In this document: one piece after another, positions 33,901 through 46,600 of the stretch
Position numbering within the stretch: the first letter of the stretch is position 1
How the letters are laid out: the number at the start of each line of letters is the position of its first letter
DNA from: Limnomonas spitsbergensis
Lineage: Eukaryota; Chlorophyta; Chlorophyceae; Chlamydomonadales
Direction of reading: 5' to 3'
Length of the DNA: 64,000 nt
Assembly: GCA_037349105.1 (NCBI GenBank)
Contig: JAYJMM010000042.1
Span: 227,501 to 291,500 of the forward strand
Position numbers and translations under genes: made by a program
The notes under the pieces: generated by a model
What the model was told of the DNA's origin: nothing
The model's input: the letters and a program-made list of their open reading frames with translations, nothing else
Database searches by the model: none

Positions 33901-36900
33901 CACAACAGGAACAAATCAACATGCCACGTTGGGTTGCCACCACACACAGGGGCTGCACAACAGAAAAAAATCAACATGCCACGTTGGGTTGCCACCACAC
34001 ACAGGGGCTGCACAACAGGAACAAAACAACATGCCACGTTGGGTTGCCACCACACACGGGGGCTGCACAACAGGAACAAATCAATATGCCACGTTGGGTT
34101 GCCACCACACACGGGGGCTGCACAACAGGAACAAAACAACATGCCACGTTGGGTTGCCACCACACACGGGGGCTGCACAACAGGAACAAATCAACATGCC
34201 ACGTTGGGTTGCCACCACACACAGGGGCTGCACAACAGGAACAAATCAACATGCCACGTTGGGTTGCCACCACACACAGGGGCTGCACAACAGGAAAAAA
34301 TCAACATGCCACGTTGGGTTGCCACCACACACAGGGGCTGCACAACAGGAACAAATCAACATGCCACGTTGGGTTGCCACCACACACAGGGGCTGCACAA
34401 CAGGAACAAAACAACATGCCACGTTGGGTTGCCACCACACACAGGGGCTGCACAACAGGAACAAATCAACATGCCACGTTGGGTTGCCACCACACACGGG
34501 GGCTGCACAACAGGAACAAATCAACATGCCACGTTGGGTTGCCACCACACACAGGGGCTGCACAACAGGAAAACATGCAAAATCTGGATTCCACGAGACA
34601 GAGGGGCTGCCAAACTGGACCGATACAACATTGGGGGACCAGCTTTTTCTGATCCCTGCACACACCTTTCTCGCCAGGTCTTCTTGCGCCTTCTGGTGCC
34701 TGCTAGCGGAAGACAGGCGGAAGGGGGGATCCGCAGACTGTGGCGTCCCAGTGGAAGCTGGTGCTGGCGCAGATCGGGTCGAAGAGGACGGAGTGGCCGT
34801 GGCGTCTCGCGAGGGCCGTGCCACTGTTGTCGACATCTTGTGGCCGAAGGCCGCGCCTGGGGTGGGGGCGGGGGGAGCAAAAGACGAATAAAACAGGCAA
34901 TCCGCAGGACATTTTGGGACAGATCAGGCAGAAAGACGTAGCTTAGGCAGATGGCTCCCTAATGGTGCAGTTCAAGGATTTCCATAGGGCCAGCGTTTAC
35001 TTTTCTTTTATTCAGGCCACTGTTGGAGTTCCGCCCCTTGGCTGCAAAAGCCAGATTGGGACCCAACATGGGCCGCCCTCTGTCCGGCAGCCCAAGCAGC
35101 ATCGCTGGCCGTGTAGGGGTCCAGTAGCTGAACGTGGTAGCAAAACGGTCACAGAGCCATACCAACAACGCAGCTCAGGACCTTCAGGATATAGGCTGCA
35201 GAGACATCTCGATACACAAGCAGCAGAAATTCCTTTTTAGGTTACAAGTACACCTTGGGCAGGCCGAGTGGCTGAGCAGTGGTCATCTTGGGCCCCATTG
35301 GAGCAAACCCTTGACCGGCAAACAGACACAGGCCCATGCCAGAGGCCAAGTGGTAGCAGAAATACAGCCGAGAGACAAAGAAACAAGCTCTGTCGTGCAT
35401 CCCTCACCTTGGACGTCCCTGGCCGACAGTTTCACAGATCCTCCCGTCAGCCTGGTGCTGCGGCCCTGCAAGATGATGGGACAAAGGCGTCAGCATGCAG
35501 TGGGACAAAGGCGTCAGCATGCAGCCGCGTGTGCCCAGGGAGGTGAAGCAGGTCATCCAGTTAGAAATGATGTCAAGCGAGCCATGCATCCAGCTTGAAG
35601 CTGAACAATATCACCCCCCTATGGTATCTTAAACGATACATCATACATTGATACAGGATGCATGAACGCTACAACATTTGCATGCATGCCTACAGAGGTA
35701 CACTACATCATCCGTTAGGAAATCATGTCAAGTGAGTAGTGCGAACTGCATGAGGCTGAACATTATCCCACCCCCTGGCCGTGCCTCCATCATGAGGCTG
35801 AACAGAACCCCCCTCCCTGGTATCACACAGGACACATGTAAAAATGTTACAGGATGCATGAGCGCTAAGCGAATCTCATGCATCCCTACAGAGTCACACT
35901 AGGTCATCTGTTAGGAAATCATGTTAAGTGAGCCATGCATCCATCATGCAGCTGAACAGGATCCCCCCCTGGCCATATATCCAGCATGAGGGTAGACAGT
36001 ACTCCCTTCCCTGGTGCGGTAAAATTGGATAGGGTCCGCGCACTCCTGTTGAGAGCTAATATATCAGATTCGTCACGCAGGCAAAAAGTACCCCACTCCG
36101 CGCACGTGCAACTGACTTTTGTTGATATTTCGTGCCGGAAATACTACTCTGCATACCCCCCAAAATAGTTGTGATATTATTCTATCGCGCATCACCTCTA
36201 CGCACCCCCAACAAAAAATAATAAATGGCAGAGTCAAACCCGTTCTACAGTATCACACATGATACTGGATGCATGGAGTTGAAACATTGTCATGCAGGCT
36301 TAGAGAGGTGCACTAGGTCATCCGGGAAGGAATCATGTCAATTGAGCCATGTATCCAGCGCGAGGTCAAACAGTATCGGCGTTTCCCACCGTGGCCGTGC
36401 ATCCATCCTGATGCTGGACAGTCCCCCCTCCCTGATACCACACAGGACACATGGTAGAGAATGCATGAGCGCTGAGGCGTCATCGCCCATGTCCAGTGAG
36501 GTGCAGGAAGTCACCAGAATGGGCATGATGCAAGGGTGCTGTGTTCAGAGGAAAGCTGGGCGGTGTCACATATGTTATCACATGCATCACATCTGCTGAG
36601 GTCACACATTTTGTCACAGATCACATCTGCTGAGATCACACATTTTGTCAGACACAACCGTAGATTTGAATTGCCTCGGATATGTATTATCTATTTATTT
36701 CAATGCAGCCCTCAGGGCACATTTCGACCAAAACTCTCCATTTCTGTCTGTTTGTTGTCATACTAAATTAAAATTAGAGTGTTCTCCTCACCCCCAAACA
36801 ATGTTACATACGAGGGAAGACAAAGCAAATACGGTATCACAGTTGCCGAGACTGACCTTCAGGACCTGGCTGGAAGCCATGCTCGCCTCCCGCTCCTCTT

Positions 36901-39030
36901 TTGAGTTCCCGCTAGTCCATGCCTGTTAGGGAGAGAGAGATGAGTGAAAGCTTGTTCCGGCTCTGAAATCTGGATGGAGGACTGAGGGCATCACCCCCAG
37001 AACTTCATGCTTGCCAATGCCGAGGAGGGGGAGGGGCGTGCAAGTCCAAGCGCAGCCCCCCCAAAGCGTCCATTGCGAAAGTAATTGGCCCTTGCCTGTC
37101 TCAGAGGAATTGTAGGAAAGGCGTATTCTTCTCACCAAGAAGGCCTTTGTGGGCCGGAGCAGCGACGAGCTAATCTGCGCAAAAACAGTCTTCTTGGTCA
37201 CTCGCTTCACGACTTCGGGTTCGGGTGACGTAGTGTGCTGCAGCGGGGGCGGTGGGGCAGCTGACGTGGGCGTAGCCGGAACGTCCGAGTCTTCATCCCC
37301 ATGCGACTTCCGTGACTGAGTTGGTGGCAAGAGTGGGATATTCGTGAACATTAAAACAGGTGTCTGATACAGGTGTCCGCCAGTCCCTTGGTCCAGTCCA
37401 GAGACGCATTGATGGCAAGAGGCACTCGGAATGCATGATCACAGTAGCATCTGCTCCAGGCAGATAACAGCGGAGCAGGGGCAACGTTAAGGTAACAAGC
37501 GGTGCTGCATCCGCGCAGTGCAGAGTGTGTGCTTACCACCTGCTGTTTGGTTAACTTCCACGAGTGCTTGGTCAGGTGCTATGCAGTGCTCAGCATGGTG
37601 TACTACCGCATGGCCTGTAGAGAAAAGCTGCATGCTGGACTCAACCGTGTTAGATGGGGGCATGTGCATGGGCAGCGTACCTTCGATGATGCTGTCAGCC
37701 GTGCATACGAGGGCGGAGGCTCGCTACGGGTCACAGCCGGGGTGCGACTGGAGGCAGCAGAGGTGCTCCTGCCCTTTGGTATGGTGGACCGCAGGTTTGA
37801 TGGTGTTGCAGCCTCAGGCGCAGGGATGCTGCCTCCTGCTCCAGCCACCTTCCTTGGCGTGCGAGGCGCCGAAGGAGCAGTGGCGGGTCGCACTTGCTTC
37901 TTAGGGAGAAGCTGGACCGGTGGCCCTGCTCCGCTTGGCTGCAGGAAAGCATCTGCAGATGAGGCGGCGGCAGCTGCAGCAACGGGGGGCTTGGGAGAGG
38001 CTGCAGTGGAAGGTGTAGTAGCCTTCTTCACAGGGGCAGCAAGCTTCTTAGAGCTGCCAACTGGAGTAGCAACTGCACTCTTCGTAGCATGGGCGTGGGA
38101 GGCTGATGCTGCGCCTGCTGCAACGGCGCAATAGGATAGGCTGGTTTTGGGCTGATTGGCAGAATGCCCATTGGAAACGCCCGTCGTTACAGCAGGGGGT
38201 CCGTTCGAGACGACGGTCGCTCCGCCTTGGATGGGGATCACGACCGATGGGGCAGTTGCAGCTGATGAAGCTGCAGAAGATACTGAAGCTGAAGCAACAG
38301 GTGGTGCAGCGGGAGGTGGTGCTGCCGCTTGGGGTTGAGACGAAGTAGCGTGGGCAGCATGGGGCTGCCGGTGAGACTCCTGAGGCTGGCTTACAGGTTG
38401 GCTACTGTTGGAAGGAGGCGCATGCGGTGTCAAGCCGTTCGGGGTGCTGATGTGACTGATGGCCTCAGCGGGCACCGTCGAAGATGCGACATCATCTGAG
38501 GGACAAAGTTGATGTGACAGCGAATATGTAAGCAAAAGAATTCATATGAATCTCAGTCGACATTATATGCCATCATTCAAAAGTCAAGAATGGAGGGGGG
38601 TGGAATCTCAGCAAAGCTTACCAGCATCACCCTCTGGCTCGTCTCCGGGCACGTACTTGCTCCCGTCACCGAAATTGACGCCAATCCTAAGGCATTGTCT
38701 CTTGCATTCATCAACGAGGGTCTTCGCCTCGTCCTGCATTAGAAACAGCTTATCGCCCGCTTCATCGGATGACATTATACCGCATGCTAGACGGACTGGC
38801 GTCAGCGCAGGGTCGTGCATGTCACAGGCGTCAGCCACATCCTCATAGAGCTCCGGGTCCAGCCTCGTGTGCTGCAGGCATATGAGCAGAAAGTCCCGAG
38901 TCTCGGCTCTTTCGAAAACATCTTTGGGAGTGAGCTCCTGAGTCTTTTCCATATCGATCTTTAAACTGCACGATATGCTTACACCAAAATCTAAGATACT
39001 ATTTGACAACGACTTTTCTGCTTCTGTCAT
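30915..39030 (-). CDS. Unrecognised 688-aa protein, eight exons
   Basis: Exons (minus): 39030-38622, 38495-37681, 37315-37136, 36922-36857, 35465-35408, 34856-34666, 32079-31844, 31026-30915. All seven introns are GT-AG and phases close to one frame ending in TAG. Residues 1-136 look folded and charged (FERAETRDFLLICLQHTRLD, MQDEAKTLVDECKRQCLRIG). The rest is low-complexity Ala/Pro/Ser/Thr with basic patches (SSKKLAAPVKKATTP) and a short conserved-looking block KRVTKKTVFAQISSSLLRP. The C-terminus is IPKPPPVIGTPNAAM then an Ala/Pro tail. No signal peptide or membrane segment. I do not recognise the family. The start is the ATG after a tiny overlapping upstream reading frame (ATGAGATGA). Intron 6 is 2.6 kb and mostly minisatellite; intron 4 holds another repeat. 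Confidence 0.85.
32170..34575. repeat. 55-bp minisatellite, about 44 copies, with higher-order period
   Basis: Unit contains CACACAGGGGCTGCACAACA, then GGAACAAATCAACATGCCAC, then GTTGGGTTGCCAC. Two positions vary between units (ACAGGGG or ACGGGGG; CAAATC or CAAAAC). The pattern of these variants repeats every nine units, a 495-bp higher-order period, across about 32650-33600. It fills intron 6 of the 688-aa gene. No stop codon occurs in any plus frame of the unit, so three overlapping open frames of 924 to 1024 codons arise; they are artefacts. On the gene's strand each unit contains TTCCTGTTGTGCAG, a good acceptor-like sequence. Confidence 0.95.
34992..35150. mobile_element. MITE-like element remnant in intron 5
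   Basis: Internal motifs of the family: CAGATTGGGACCCAACATGG, GCAGCCCAAGCAGCATCGCT, CAGTAGCTGAACG. The left end, GCGTTTACTTTTCTTTT, is degraded. Confidence 0.4.
35500..36510. repeat. Diverged tandem repeat in intron 4 of the 688-aa gene
   Basis: Five to six copies of an irregular 130-200 bp unit with AGGTCATCCGTTAGGAAATC, ATGTCAAGTGAGCCATGCAT, CCAGCATGAGGCTGAACAG and GATGCATGAGCGCT. A non-repeat segment interrupts it at about 36020-36230. Confidence 0.7.
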
Positions 39031-40669
39031 CTCATGCAAATTCTGACATCACACATTTCCCACGTTTCCACACGCAAATAGCCTGTCTCGCCGCGTCAAG
39101 GAAGCCTGTCGCGTCATGCCTGCCTGCTGGCCTCCTACGTGCATAGATTGCATGCTTTCACTTCAGATTTGGCCAGTTCGCGTCAGTTTCCCGACGCAGT
39201 GATCCTCGATACATTGAACAGAGCCGCCCCAGGACTTCTCACAGTCGCCATGGGATCCTTCGTCCGATCAATCATGCATGTACAGGAATCAGAAGCCAGG
39301 AATTCGTTGAAGAAAATAATCTGATCACTGACAGCTCATGCCATGGACATGCACGGAATCCCAGCATGCACCTTACTTGCGCTGAACTGATGCCATGAAA
39401 AACAGGCTCTCTGCCATGCTTAGGAAGGGCCTTGCCATCTCTGATGGAAAACAGAAGTCTTGTATTTCAGTCAGGCTAGTAAATAGGATGATACCAGCTC
39501 TACCTCTTGGGACAAATGAGCAACATCTACTGAATCAAGCATGCTCAAGAATCGAAGGACCAGTACCGGTACTACCCTGGTACTACCCGTAATGAACACC
39601 AGTGCAAGGGTTTTTTGCACTTTCAAAGTTGTCATAAGAGTTACACTGAAACTGCACCACTTCATTACAATTTATCGTTACACGTGATAAATTCATATTC
39701 CCTTTTCCTTAGTTTCCATGGCCTAGGTTTCTCCAGAGACATATTTATACGAGCTTTAAACATAAGATCCAATATACTTGTCCGCACTCTATGGATCCCC
39801 TGCCATGGAATATAATGGACATGCCCTCATGGACATGCATGTGTCAATGCCCACAGGGGTCAATGATGCAGCAAGTGCATCAATTTTCCACAGGATACAT
39901 TACCAGTAATACGGGTAGGGTTACCTTTTTCCTTTACTCTCTTTATTACCTTGCCCCTCTTGCCAGTACTTTACTTCATCCCAACCAGACAGTTGGGCTC
40001 CTATGCAGCCGAGCCTTTCGAGCAGGGCCCAGAGGCGTAGCGTAATTGACCTGTGGGAGGGATACCGTATGGATGGGCATAGTTGTGTGAAGGTCCTGAT
40101 TTTTGTTAAGCAGGCACAGGGTTGTGAAGTTTTTTGTGAGTGAGTGAAGTTTTTACAGTCCAACGGGGCATCACATATGATATATGGGACTTGTGCCTGA
40201 CGGGACTTGGCTCAATCAAGCCATTGCTGTGTTGTCGCTTGCCTTGATGCAGGGTCCTCCTGTACTTCCTCAAGGTTACTCAAAGATTCTCATACCGCCC
40301 CCTAGTGCATCCTGGATTTCGGTACAGCTGATTGCCGTCCTTCTATTTACATGCCCAGTGCCAGTGCAATAAATGTCCTGTGCCGTTAAGGGACGTGAAG
40401 CTGGTTTACACTAGTTTCGAAGTCCATCCAGAAATTCGTACCGTCCACAACAAAACATGCTCCCAACTCCAACGACTGGACCACTCGAGCGTGTCATGCA
40501 CTCTCTATAAAGTGCCTGATGTCTACGGGTAGTGAGTTCCAGCGTCAAAGGGGTTTCCATCATATTTCTACCTGATGCCATGCCGCTATAGGACACTACA
40601 GGTATTTTTGATCTCCTAGAGGGACAGCCCCTCCCCCCACGCTATCTGTCCTCACTGCCAAGGCAGCCC
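39031..40669. other. Intergenic DNA with two mobile-element tags
   Basis: Separates the 688-aa gene from the end of MIC60. Contains a plus-oriented retroelement tail at 39925-40052 (GTTGGGCTCCTATGCAGCCG, CAGGGCCCAGAGGCGTAGCG) and a minus-oriented short dispersed repeat at 40140-40200 (TTTTTACAGTCCAACGGGGC). No gene supported. Confidence 0.5.
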
Positions 40670-43600
40670 TCATGCTAAACTGGCTGCCAGAGCAGTTGCG
40701 TGCGCGTGCAGCAGCTGCAGCATCTGGTCCGCCACTGCTCTCTCCCGCACCGAGCTGACCCAGGATGCAGCTGCCGCGGCCGCAGCCGTGCCCTTGGTGG
40801 CCTGCTCCACAGCCTCCGCGGCAACCAGCAGCCGGCCTGATGACAGGGCCGCGTCAGCTGCAGCCAGACCCGCATCGATACCAGAGCGGATGGACTCGCC
40901 GTTGGGGGCAGCTACACGTGCAGCGGGAGGGGGAAATAACTAAATCAGGAATACGTGCTGAGGGCAGGCGGCAGGAGAGGGCACGGACTTCGTGAGGGAC
41001 GAGGGCAGAGAGTCCTGCCAGGCAGCTCTTTGTCCCTCAGGCATTACAGCTTCAGGCACACGCCAACAAATTAGCAGAAAGAGGTCAGAAAGGGTTGCGG
41101 TACAGTTCAGAAGGGGTTACTGTTTTGAGGTGGTTGCTGTACAGTTCATAAGGGGCTGCTGTAATATCCATGAGGGGTCACGGTACAGTTCAGAGGGGGT
41201 TGCTGTACAGTTCAGGAGGGGTTGCGGTACAGTTCAGAAGGGGCTGCTATACAGATCAGGAGGGGCTGCTGTACAGTTCAAAAAGGATTACGGGACAGTT
41301 CAGGAGGTGTTGCTATACAGTTCAGAAGGGGCAGCTGTACAGTTCTGGAGAGGTTGCTATACAGCTCAGAAGGGGGTGCTGTACAGTTATGAAGGGGTTG
41401 CAGAACAGTTCAGAAGGGGCTGTTGTACAGTTCTGGAGACGTTGCGGAACAGTTCAGAAGGGGCTGTTGTACAGTTCTGGAGACGTTGCGGTACAGTTCT
41501 GAAGGGGCTGCTGTACAGTTCTGGGGGGTTGCTAAACAGCTCAGAAGGGGGTGCTGTACAGTTCTGAAGGGGTTGCATTACAGCTCAGAAGGGGCTGCTG
41601 TACGGTTCTGAAGGGGTTGCTGTACAGTTCAGAAGGGGCTGCTGTACAATTCAGAAAGAGTCACGGTACATTTTAAAACCCAAATCCCAGTGGGATACTC
41701 TCTACACACTCACCGTCCAAGGCACGCACTGCAGCCGACTCGTCGAGCTTGAGAGAGGCCGCTAGCCGTGCGACGGCATGTGCGAGCATGCCTGAAGACG
41801 TCCCAGGGAAGTAGGCCAGCTGGGACAACACGCCACGGGTGCGTCGGAACTCAGACGCCAGGTCAGATCTGCATGTAGGAGGCAGGGTGGTGATTGAGGA
41901 AACTGGGCACGCAGAATAGGGCGGAGAAGGGCTAGGAGGAGGCCTGGTGGATATTTCCTTGTTCACCATTGTTCACCATTGAGGATGAGCATTCTCGATA
42001 CATCCCTTTATGCGGAGGGCACAACGAATGGATCGCGGGGTGATTGTTCAAGAGTAACAGAGCAGGTTCGACATTGCAGGCCAGGGTGGGATGGCTCAAG
42101 GCCACATAACAGAGTGTGCTGTAAGCAACAAGCTAGCAGGTTGCAGCTTAAGGGGTGTGCAGCTCACAAAGTGTCACACACAAGTTCCACCCTCCCTTTC
42201 TCTTCCTAAACTTTCCGTCCCCCCCTTAATTTAGTTTCCCTCCCCCCAACTTTACTGCTGAGCACCCACTAGGTCGAGCCTTTCCATCAGGGCCCAGAGG
42301 TGTACCGTCATTGACACATGTTCTCAGGGGGGGGGCCCAGAGCCACACCGAACGCTCTTGTAGGACTAAGACAGTTCAAACCGCTCCTCACCTGCTGGGC
42401 ACGCCCTTGGCAGCAGCGGCTGCAGGCAGCGACGCCATCGCCGCCGCCACCACTGCGTCGCTTGCCCCCCCCTGCTCGCCCGCCGCTGCCTTAAGGGCGG
42501 ACACGTGCGGTGCGAGCGGGACGCCTCCAGTCTCAAATGCGGCGGTGAGCCCCAGGATGCCCAGGGAGAGCGCGTGGCTGCTGTGAGCTCTGGCCTGCAT
42601 CTCCTCACGCGCCTGGTGGGCCTGGGAGAGCGCGCCCAGCTGGAGACGAACCTAAACGGGCAGCAGGATGAGTGGCCCACAGTCAGCCACCAGCAGCCAC
42701 GGCCAGCCTTAAGCACTGCAGCTGCAGTTTAGGCAATACAGCTGCAGGATATAGTAGGCTGTACAGCTGCGGTACAGGCAATATAACAGCAGTGTACGGT
42801 AGGCTATACAGCTGCGGTTTAGGCAATACAACTGCAGGATACGGAAGGCATAGGCTATAAAACTGCGGTATCAGGTTGGCCATACAGCTGCAGTATGGAC
42901 TTGAGTGCAGGTCTGCCGGGCTTGCCAGGCCACATAATGGTCACTTTATCCCACCCCAGGGCGCAAGTGCCTCTTAGTTTGTTCATTACCGGTAACTCCA
43001 AGCTGTGAAATTCACGTCCCAGGGTGCATGAAGAGTCCTCTCTGCATTCCCATACTTAACCCAGCTCTCATCTCATCCAATATACCCCCCCCCCCCCCCA
43101 CTCCTCCCTGTTTGACTTCCCTTGACTCCCTTGACCAAGTTCAAGGCCCTTCCACTTGACCCTGAGTGCCCCTCTGTCCCGGACGCAGCTCTCACCTCAT
43201 CCAGGGCTGCCAGCCGCTGCTTCCTCTCCTGAAGCCAGGACTCGCTGAACTGCATCATGACACGCTTCTCCGCTTGCTGGACCTCGATCTCTCGCACCTG
43301 GACCACATCAGCAGTGTGCCAGATCAGCAGCATGCCAGAATGTGCCAGATCAGCAGCATGCCAGATCAGCAGCATGCCAGAATGTGCCAGACCAGCAGCA
43401 TGCCAGATCAGCAGCATGCCAGAATGTGCCAGATCAGCAGCATGCCAGAATGTGCCAGATGAGCAGCATGCCAGAATCAGCAGCATGCCAGAATGTGCCA
43501 GATCAGCAGCATGCCAGATCAGCAGCATGCCAGAATATGCCAGATCAGCAGCATGCCAGATCAGCAGCATGCCAGAATGTGCCAGATCAGCAGCATGCCG

Positions 43601-46600
43601 GATCAGCAGCATGCCTTTGTGACTGAGCCTTCTCGCAACCCCAGGACAAGGCTCATGGCTTAAGGTATCAGGTACAAGGTGTAAGGTGTGAGTTTTTAGT
43701 TAAAAGGTAATAAGGTACAAGGGGAAATGTTGTCTGCTCACATCAAGATGCTGCGATGGACCATTTCAAGATCCGAGAGCCATGCCAAGGTCTAATATCC
43801 AGGAATCCCCTCAAGATCAAGGATTTACTCCATCACTGTTTCGGCAAACTGACAGGTGCCATTAACAGCACTTTTGATAAGGAAAACACTTCAAAAAAGG
43901 AAGGGTACGGTGATAGAAATAGATGTTCAAAGATACAGACAAAACAAGTCAGCGCACACCGGACAGGAAGGCATCTGACCGGGCAACCAGCATGCCGGTA
44001 GCAGCTCCTTAATATCACAAACAGTGCTATTAGCGTTACTCCTCACAAGTTGACACACATTCAACTGAATGCTGTGCTACAAGCGCATTATTCAATGATC
44101 CCACACTCTCAACTGTCGGCTTAGCTGCCTGCCTAGTGACGACGATTGCGAGCACCAGACCACATTTGCCAGGCTGATGGAGACACACCCTTCCCAAGCC
44201 ATAATGCAGGCTTGCCAGGCTTATGGGGACAAACCTTGACTAGCCGACGAGTGGTGGACCAAGCAGCATGGCTTGCTACACCATGCCTCCCAGGCCATGA
44301 TGTAGCTGAATTGCAGCTGAAGCAACCTCACATGAAAAGTGCAACAAGCCCTCCTCTCCCTCACCTCTGCCGCCATCTCCTGATGCTGTCGAAGCAAGCC
44401 ACGGAACCGATCGGCCGCTTGCTCGGCTGCCCGGCGCCCCTGCTCCGTCCTGGCGTCCGCATCCTGCACTGCCTTGGCAGCCTGCTCCAACTCCTTCTGA
44501 TGGAACACCTGCGCCTGCTTCACGGCGCTGGCAAACACCTCCGAATCCGACACCGCCTGCTTGTGTCGGCTCCCGAAGGCGACCCAGTCCTCGCCAGCCC
44601 CCGCGCCGTGCTCAATGGAATACTGCACCAGGCCTGCTGGAGAAAGATCCAGCTGGATACCCATGGTGCCTGCAACGGGGGGATGGCAAGAGCCGGGCAG
44701 AGCCACACTTAATTTGATGTCAAAAGAGTAACCTGGGGACAGTGGCTCAAGTGTGACGCTCAGCCGAAGCTTTTAGCAGCCACTGCATGACGCTACTCAG
44801 AAATTTACTCCAGATCTTTGAGAGGAGCGCTTGGCATATTTTTCCGGTGTACTCAGAGCTTTAATGCAGAGAGACAAGGACGCAAAGCGAACAAACATCA
44901 TCCGAAGGTGCCAGCCGCCCAGTGATTGCCGCAGACATCCACATTGCCACACCAGGGTTGGTCTTGGCTGACGGAGTGCTGGCATCGGCTGGACAGCATG
45001 GGCTAGACAGCATGGGCTAGACAGCATGGGCAAGACAGCATCAAACGGCATTTTTTCGGCAACATGACGGCAACCCAAAGGAGAAGCCCAGGCCACCAGA
45101 TCCTGGCCTTGCAGAAACAGCTGCACCGGCCGCAGATGGCGGTGAGGGGGTGGGGGGGGGGCAGCGCTCTCACCTTTTGAGACAGCTGCGGTGAACCCTG
45201 CTGCAGCAGATGCCGCATGGGCCTCAGCCGCACCCGCCGCAGTCAACTGAGGAGCCACCACAGCAGCGCCTCCTCCCTTCGATTCCTTGCTGTCCCCTGT
45301 CGCCTTGAGGTCCACTTCTTGCTTATCAGCTGCCGCCTGCTTTGCAGCTTGCTTAGCTGCCTGCTTAGCTGCTTCCTTGGCTGCCTGCTTAGCAGCTTCC
45401 TTGGCTGCCTGCTTAGCAGCTTCCTTGGCAGCCTGCTTGGCAGCGGCAGCGGCTATACTCGCCGCCTCCGCTGCTGTCTCTGTGCTTGCATCCTCTGCTT
45501 TGCCAGTTAGGGTCGCTGCGGCGTCCTGGCTGGCCGCATCAAAGGCACTGAGGATCGAGGCACCGCCTGTGGTGGACGCTGAGGTAGTGGGGGCAGCAGC
45601 TGCAGCCTTTTCCGCAGCCTCAGCAGGGGCAGATGCCTCCTTGGAGCCGTCGGCCTTGTTGGCAGAGCCCGAGGGTGCGGCAGGGGCAGCAGAGGGCGGC
45701 GCGGTCGCAGCAGCTGGGGCTGAGGGGGCAGCGGTGGCGTCATCGGGCGCGGCAGATTTTGCGCGTGACCGCATCACAGAAGGCTCCCCAGCGGCAACAG
45801 CACCTGCAATGGAAGCTGCAATGCCGTGGTCCCCCTTAGACTGCCAAGCCTCGGCACCACCAGGCCTGGCACTGCCCGATGGAGCTGCCGGCTGCTTTGC
45901 TCCAGCTGCACCGCCCGGAAACTGCAGCTGAGATACCTGCTGCTGCTGCTTCACAGCCTCAGTCGAGTCCGCCCCCTTGGGCATCAAACCTGCCAGGCTC
46001 TTCATCCAAGACTGCATCCAGGTATCAGGCGGGGCCGCTTGCTCCCCTGCCTTGGCCAGCCGCTTCCTCCGTAGCATCTCAAGGTCGTGCTCGCTGTCTG
46101 GCATCTCCGAGCCCTCCATGATGCCCTGCATCATGTCTTCGTGCTTGGCGCGTTCTTTGAACACCATGACCGCCATGGCAGGGATGCCAAAGATGGGGAT
46201 CACCCAGCCCAGCAGCTTGAAGCGTGAATTGCTGGCTGATGAGTTGTGAAAGCGAGGCGTGCACGGGCAGTAACGGGGGAGGGGGCACGTCAGGAACCCA
46301 CTTGCAATGCACTGAAGTTAAGGGTGCTTTACCTACATGACAGCAAACCAAGGGGGGGGGCTGTGCAACAAGCCCAGCTGCTTGATCTACCGGCCATGGG
46401 CCAGTGAAGGTGAGGTAGCGGCTGAGTGGTGGCTGTCAGCAACTTGGCACAGATGGTTGCGTGCACTAAACGATAAATAGGTACAAAAGCGAATAACGAA
46501 TCTCAGCGTCGCTTAATGCAGACCAGTGCCGGGTGTACAGCAGGTGCACAGAAGCAATGCAAAATATCAGATCAGGCTAGAATTGTACTAGTCGATACAT

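Noticed and set aside
32170..34575. CRISPR array
   Set aside because: Head-to-tail repeats without unique spacers, in eukaryotic intron DNA.
31817..34941. Three overlapping plus-strand ORFs of 924-1024 codons
   Set aside because: They are read-through of a stop-free 55-bp minisatellite in all three frames, inside an intron of a well-supported minus-strand gene.
37502..38134. 210-codon plus ORF
   Set aside because: Antisense shadow of exon 2 of the 688-aa gene, whose phases close over eight exons.
45287..45931. 214-codon plus ORF
   Set aside because: Antisense of the Ala-rich MIC60 exon 3.
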